Of a stretch of 28,005 bases of DNA, positions 24,689 to 28,005 are shown in pieces. The position numbers and the translations under genes are program-made. The notes under the pieces were generated by a model, which was not told the DNA's origin, did no database searches, and saw nothing but the letters and a program-made list of their open reading frames with translations. Origin of the DNA: JARRRD01 sp046706685 (lineage in GTDB: Bacteria; Nitrospirota; Thermodesulfovibrionia; Thermodesulfovibrionales; UBA6898); assembly GCA_046706685.1 (NCBI GenBank), contig JBJKPE010000117.1:1-28005 (forward strand). Direction: 5' to 3'. Position 1 is the first letter of the stretch. Each line of letters begins with the position of its first letter.

Positions 24689-25558
24689 TTGTCCGGGCAA
24701 CAATGCTACCGTATCGGCGGGATGAGGTTTGACATAAATCCACCGCCGGGAGTAGACCTCTTTCTCCCTGATCCGGCATATACGGAGTTTTTCGAAGAGA
24801 CTAAAATTGAACAGGATGAAATCGATCGAATCACAGTTGATCTCCTCTTCGGCGGTGCTCCCGAAATCCGGGGGATGGAAAGCCTTTTTAAGGCGGAGAA
24901 TGCCTGGTCGATATTCAGGGACAAAGATGATTATATCCTTATTTTTGAAACGCCGCGGGAGGGTCTCCAAAAGCTTGTCAGGTTCAGCCTCCAGAGCCGG
25001 AAAGTCGCTCTGTTTTGTGATGAGTCTAGTAATGGAGCAACTGTGAGAAGCCCGCTGCACTACCCGCTGGATCAGGTCCTTCTCATGTACTTTCTCTCTA
25101 TGGAGAGTGGTGCGATTGTCCATTCGGCCGGGGTTGTAAGAAATGGAAGAGGCTCCCTTTTTGCGGGACGGTCCGGGGCGGGAAAGTCAACAATATCGAC
25201 TAAATTCCTGGGGATGGCCGGTAGCAGTGGGCTGAGTGACGACAGGATAATCGTCAGGAAGGCAGGAGACTCTTTTATGATCTTTGGGACCCCGTGGCAC
25301 GGCGACGCCGGCATTGCCGTAAATGGGTCCGCTCCGCTTTCCCAAATTTTCTTCCTGGTACAAAGCGCGGAAAACAGGGTTGAGCGGATCACGGATGCCG
25401 AGGCGTTCCGGAGGCTTATGCCGGTCTTGTCCATCCCCTGGTATGACAAGGAGGCGATCGCCAGAATATTTTCTTTTATCGGGGATTTGATTTCGAAGAT
25501 ACCTTCGTATCTCCTTTATTTCACTCCTGGTGTCCAGGTGGCGGAACTTGTTGACTAA
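24689..25558 (+). CDS. HPr-kinase-like P-loop protein (RiPP-associated)
   Basis: About 289 residues. The C-terminal half carries VHSAGVVRNGRGSLFAG followed by Walker A GRSGAGKST (160-168, Lys166), LSDDRI with Asp184-Asp185, and FGTPWHGD. This is the HprK/P fold as found in RiPP clusters, where it phosphorylates the C-terminal Ser of lasso precursors (the paeninodin type). The N-terminal half (starting about YRIGGMRFDINPPPG) is not recognised and may recognise the peptide. The start is uncertain: TTG 24689 has GGAGGA six bases upstream and keeps the YRIGG motif, GTG 24650 would overlap the precursor, and ATG 24722 would cut the motif. The end overlaps the S26-type peptidase frame. It appears in the same operon. 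Confidence 0.8.
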   Translation: MSGQQCYRIGGMRFDINPPPGVDLFLPDPAYTEFFEETKIEQDEIDRITVDLLFGGAPEIRGMESLFKAENAWSIFRDKDDYILIFETPREGLQKLVRFSLQSRKVALFCDESSNGATVRSPLHYPLDQVLLMYFLSMESGAIVHSAGVVRNGRGSLFAGRSGAGKSTISTKFLGMAGSSGLSDDRIIVRKAGDSFMIFGTPWHGDAGIAVNGSAPLSQIFFLVQSAENRVERITDAEAFRRLMPVLSIPWYDKEAIARIFSFIGDLISKIPSYLLYFTPGVQVAELVD

Positions 25559-26090
25559 ACTTTACAAAAGCGATAGATCTCAGGAGCTCACCCTGACATC
25601 TGCGGCAGCGGCCGAGACGGCAAGACTTTTCGCGGATGTCCTGGATAAAGGCTTATCCCTTCGCGTAAAAGTGACAGGCCGTAGCATGGTCCCTTTTCTA
25701 AAGGGAGGAGAAGTCGTCACCATAAAAAAAGTGCCGGAGGCAGAGCTGCGAAGAGGCGACCTCATATTTGTTGACGGTCAATCGGGCTTCCCTGTGCTCC
25801 ACAGGCTTATCAGAAGAAAAAGGGCCGGAAAGGGCGAGTTTATGTTTCAGACCAGAGGAGACGCCCTTAGGTCTTTTGATGCGCCGGTGCGGCACGATAA
25901 AATTTTGGGCAAGGTATGTAAGATAGAGCGGGTTGGTCCCGAATCCGGCTCTGAAAAGATACATATGGAAGCGTCGCTGCAGAGGAAAATGAATTACATC
26001 AGGGCATTGGTCAGTCTCTTCGAATCGTACTGTCACTATGGACGCCTGCGGCTTTTCAGAAGAAGACTTCTCTGCCGAAGAAATACCTAA
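25530..26090 (+). CDS. S24/S26-type (SipW-like) serine peptidase, RiPP-associated
   Basis: The protein has 186 residues from GTG 25530. The signal-peptidase core is clear: VTGRSMVPFL with catalytic Ser52, LRRGDLIFV, then FPVLHRLIRR with His91, and QTRGDALRSFDAPV. His in the fourth position, where bacterial LepB has Lys, is typical of the ER/SipW branch (Ser-His dyad). Unlike LepB or SipW, no convincing membrane anchor is visible, so it may work in the cytoplasm or need a partner. A plausible task is removing the leader of the neighbouring precursor. The start could be TTG 25548 with AGGTGG upstream; both options overlap the kinase stop. The C-terminus is very basic and may be the result of a shifted frame. 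Confidence 0.75.
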   Translation: MSRWRNLLTKLYKSDRSQELTLTSAAAAETARLFADVLDKGLSLRVKVTGRSMVPFLKGGEVVTIKKVPEAELRRGDLIFVDGQSGFPVLHRLIRRKRAGKGEFMFQTRGDALRSFDAPVRHDKILGKVCKIERVGPESGSEKIHMEASLQRKMNYIRALVSLFESYCHYGRLRLFRRRLLCRRNT

Positions 26091-26250
26091 TAGTGTTTTT
26101 CAAAGGAACGGTCTTATCCAGGCCGTGGAAAAGGTGTGTCATTCCAGCAATCCCGCCTGCTTTCGGAGTCGCGAGTCCTTCCGGACAGGCCGGGAAATCG
26201 GCACAGAAAGTTCTTGTAATATCTGCCCCGGAAGCGTTAGAATTGCTCAG

Positions 26251-27261
26251 ATGAAAATGATGAAAAATATTATATGCACCATTTTCACGTTCCTCCTGCT
26301 GTCCGTTTTGCTTTCAGCGTGTGTCACAACAAACCCGAGGAAAGACGCAGAGGACCGTGATATGGTCGTTGTACCCGCGGGATGGTTCAGAATGGGGCTT
26401 AACTCGGCCGAAATCAACGAGAGGCCTGAACACGATGTGTATCTGGACGCCTATCTGATTGACAAATCAGAGGTTTCGGCAAAACAGTTTGCGGAGTTCC
26501 TGAATGAAAAGGGAAATCCTGACGACAAGTATTTTTCTGACGACCGTTATTCTACGGTCACGGGGGTATCCAATATAGACGGCAAGGAGGTCGAGACACC
26601 TGAAAACCCGGAGAAGTATGTCCCGAGGAAAGGGTTTGAAGACTATCCAGCCAACAATGTGTCGTGGTACGGAGCTGACGCCTACTGCCGCTGGAAGGGC
26701 AGGCATCTCCCGTCTGAGGCAGAATGGGAGAAGGCTGCAAGGTGCGACGATGGAAGGATATATCCCTGGGGAAACACTATGCCGGACGACACCAAAGCCA
26801 GGTACAACCGGAAATGGAAGAACGAAGGGTTTAACGTTATGGTCCCGGTCGATTCGCTTCCTGAGGGCGCTTCCTGTTACGGGGCAGTGAATATGGCCGG
26901 GAATGTCTGGGAGTGGGTCAATGACTGGTACAGGCAGAACTACTGCAACTTCTGCTATGAGACTATAGAGGATACCGTTAATGTGTCGGCCATGCTGCTG
27001 GGAGTGCCTAGGTCTACTATATCTCTGGCGAAGGAAGAGAAGTCGGATACACCGCCCAAAGAAAACCCTGAAGGCCCTAAAATCGGATGGTTCAAGGTGA
27101 TGCGGGGCGGCTCCTGGTATGACAGCTACGGCGAACTGGTGATCAGAACACCCTACCGCTACTGGTTCGACCCCGTCGACCGGTATCTCAACTTCGGTTT
27201 TCGCTGCGCCAAGGATGCTTTTAAAAAGAAGGACGAAAAGGGGAGCGGCGAAAAAAAGTGA
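26251..27261 (+). CDS. SUMF1-fold lipoprotein lacking FGE active-site cysteines
   Basis: The protein has 336 residues with signal peptide and lipobox LLSAC (Cys24), so it is probably a lipoprotein anchored in the outer or inner membrane. The rest is a formylglycine-generating-enzyme (FGE-sulfatase) fold: VVVPAGWFRMGLNSAE, HDVYLDAYLIDKSEVSAKQF, NNVSWYGADAYCRWKGRHLP, SEAEWEKAARCDDGRIYPWG, NMAGNVWEWVNDWY and RGGSWY, ending NFGFRCAKDAF. In true FGEs the RGGS segment is followed by the catalytic Cys pair (as in GGSFLCHxSYC); here it reads GGSWYDSYGELVIR, so sulfatase activation is not expected. A 45-residue insertion (about 240-285) precedes RGGSWY. The start follows the lipobox logic; an in-frame upstream extension to 26038 lacks support. 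The 160-base gap to the S26 gene suggests its own promoter, none seen. Confidence 0.85.
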   Translation: MKMMKNIICTIFTFLLLSVLLSACVTTNPRKDAEDRDMVVVPAGWFRMGLNSAEINERPEHDVYLDAYLIDKSEVSAKQFAEFLNEKGNPDDKYFSDDRYSTVTGVSNIDGKEVETPENPEKYVPRKGFEDYPANNVSWYGADAYCRWKGRHLPSEAEWEKAARCDDGRIYPWGNTMPDDTKARYNRKWKNEGFNVMVPVDSLPEGASCYGAVNMAGNVWEWVNDWYRQNYCNFCYETIEDTVNVSAMLLGVPRSTISLAKEEKSDTPPKENPEGPKIGWFKVMRGGSWYDSYGELVIRTPYRYWFDPVDRYLNFGFRCAKDAFKKKDEKGSGEKK

Positions 27262-27262
27262 G

Positions 27263-27309
27263 GTACGCGGCTGTAGATTTTTTTAAAAGGCCGGCTTTAC
27301 TCCGCGTAC
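27263..27309. terminator. Inverted repeat between convergent genes, possible bidirectional terminator
   Basis: GTACGCGG (27263-27270) is complementary to CCGCGTAC (27302-27309). The loop includes an A/T-rich ATTTTTTTAAAA stretch and a GGCCGG palindrome. It lies between the stops of the SUMF1-fold lipoprotein (27261) and the minus-strand exported protein (27318), so it could stop transcription from either side. Confidence 0.4.
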
Positions 27310-27317
27310 GTCTGCGG

Positions 27318-27764
27318 CTAACCGCCGTTTTCTGGTAATTCTCCCGGTGAAACGCCGGCCGGTGGGGGCGGGACTATAATAAAACTCCTCCTTTGTGAAA
27401 AGGGCCCCTCGGAGCGTCCTGCCGAGACCGAACTGATCTCCAAAAAATAGGTCCCGTAATTTGTGTTACCCAAAGTGTAGGATGTGCCGTTTATGTGAGT
27501 ATTTTCGACAATATTCTTGAACCGCCTGTCCCTGGCGAGTACGAGATGATAAGCGATCGCTCCCTGCACGCCGCTCCACCTGAACGTAACATGGTCAACC
27601 CCCCTGAGTTCAGCTATCTCCGCAGGGGCGACAATCACCGGCGGCGGCAACACTCCCGGGGAAAGTACGCTGCCCCCTCCTGCCGCGGCCCGTGCCGGGG
27701 CAGCTGTCAAAAGGCATATACAGAGGATGCCGCATGTCATAAAAGGAAAAAGTGATAATTTCAT
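27318..27764 (-). CDS. Small exported protein with one Fn3/FecR-type beta-sandwich domain
   Basis: The protein has 148 residues with a Sec signal peptide (MKLSLFPFMTCGILCICLLT, cleavage after ARA near residue 26). After a Pro-rich linker comes one beta-sandwich module: VTFRWSGVQGAIAYHLVLARD, RRFKNIVENTHINGTSYTLG and YFLEISSVSAGRSEGPFSQRRSF. This is the pattern of single Fn3-like repeats found in FecR-domain proteins and other envelope proteins. A Pro-rich tail (VPPPPAGVSPGELPENGG) follows. Role unknown; perhaps adhesion or sensing in the periplasm. The ATG at 27764 has GGGAGGA upstream. It is convergent with the lipoprotein gene. It may be followed upstream by more genes beyond the window. 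Confidence 0.75.
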   Translation of the reverse strand: MKLSLFPFMTCGILCICLLTAAPARAAAGGGSVLSPGVLPPPVIVAPAEIAELRGVDHVTFRWSGVQGAIAYHLVLARDRRFKNIVENTHINGTSYTLGNTNYGTYFLEISSVSAGRSEGPFSQRRSFIIVPPPPAGVSPGELPENGG

Positions 27765-27881
27765 TGTTTCCTCCCTGGGCCCGACATATTAATTATACTA
27801 TCATCGGCCATCGGCAAGAAATTAATCAACCCTAATTTTGTGATAAACTGAATCTTGTCACTGTACTCACACATTCTACCT

Positions 27882-27948
27882 GTTGCCTCACGTAAAAATC
27901 TACACGAAATGGAATTCGTTGCCTCACAAGAAAATCTATTCCAAATGC
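27882..27948. repeat. Two direct repeats 36 bp apart near the right edge
   Basis: GTTGCCTCACGTAAAAATCT at 27882 and GTTGCCTCACAAGAAAATCT at 27918 start two imperfect copies of about 31 bases (second halves CTACACGAAATGG and CTATTCCAAATGC). Spacing of starts is 36. The stretch 27785-28005 holds no complete gene. A frame beginning ATGCGTATGAGTTTAGC at about 27945 stays open to the edge and may be the start of a gene outside the window. Repeated sequence blocks just outside a transposase gene occur at IS21-type ends. Confidence 0.5.
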
Positions 27949-28005
27949 GTATGAGTTTAGCATTCCTGAGAGGCCTTCTGGAAGATGGTTTCGCCAGAAG
28001 CCGTT

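Noticed and set aside
26038..26250. N-terminal extension of the SUMF1-fold protein
   Set aside because: The signal peptide and lipobox demand a start near 26251, and the extension would bury them inside the protein.
27882..27948. CRISPR array
   Set aside because: Only two imperfect copies, adjacent without real spacers, and no cas genes.

Overview
The window looks like a chromosomal segment of a free-living, moderately GC-rich Gram-negative bacterium. Supporting signs are Shine-Dalgarno-led genes, Sec signal peptides, a lipobox protein, a Crp/Fnr regulator, a chromate-type transporter and a very large exported DUF11-repeat protein. The gene mix reminds me of Nitrospirota (Thermodesulfovibrionia) or Desulfobacterota/Geobacter-like genomes; this is an impression from content, not a phylogenetic result.

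Layout. 1-1605 (minus): a GT-C/PMT-type membrane glycosyltransferase cut off by the left edge. 1996-3041 (plus): a dCMP-deaminase-family protein, a nine-unit 9-bp tandem repeat and an exported thioredoxin-like protein. 3138-3214: initiator tRNA-Met with its own promoter and a downstream hairpin, then a frameshifted IS1-type transposase relic on the minus strand. 3715-7936 (plus): an asparagine-synthetase-like protein lacking the glutaminase Cys2, an unknown Cys-containing protein and two unknown membrane/exported proteins. 7975-9093 (minus): a DUF2892 membrane protein and a Crp/Fnr regulator, separated by a large nested inverted repeat and a candidate operator. 9365-13892 (plus): a tandem universal stress protein, an ABC exporter, a probable 48-residue protein with a non-ATG start, and ChrA. 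14038-14508: a small Cys-rich exported protein.

The most interesting part is 14735-26090. A strong promoter drives a tightly packed, largely overlapping gene set: a roughly 2770-residue exported protein with nine DUF11 repeats and a C-terminal gingipain-like C25 cysteine protease domain; a PqqD-like peptide chaperone; a radical SAM/SPASM enzyme; a 52-residue Cys-containing peptide that looks like a RiPP precursor; an HPr-kinase-like P-loop protein; and a small S24/S26 (SipW-like) peptidase. I read this as a RiPP pathway co-transcribed with a giant surface or secreted protease. The precursor ends in Ser, which fits C-terminal phosphorylation as in kinase-containing lasso-peptide clusters. A SUMF1-fold lipoprotein lacking the FGE catalytic cysteines follows on the same strand and may belong to the locus. 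At the right end lie an exported Fn3-like protein on the minus strand and a pair of 36-bp-spaced direct repeats that could be the edge of a mobile element.
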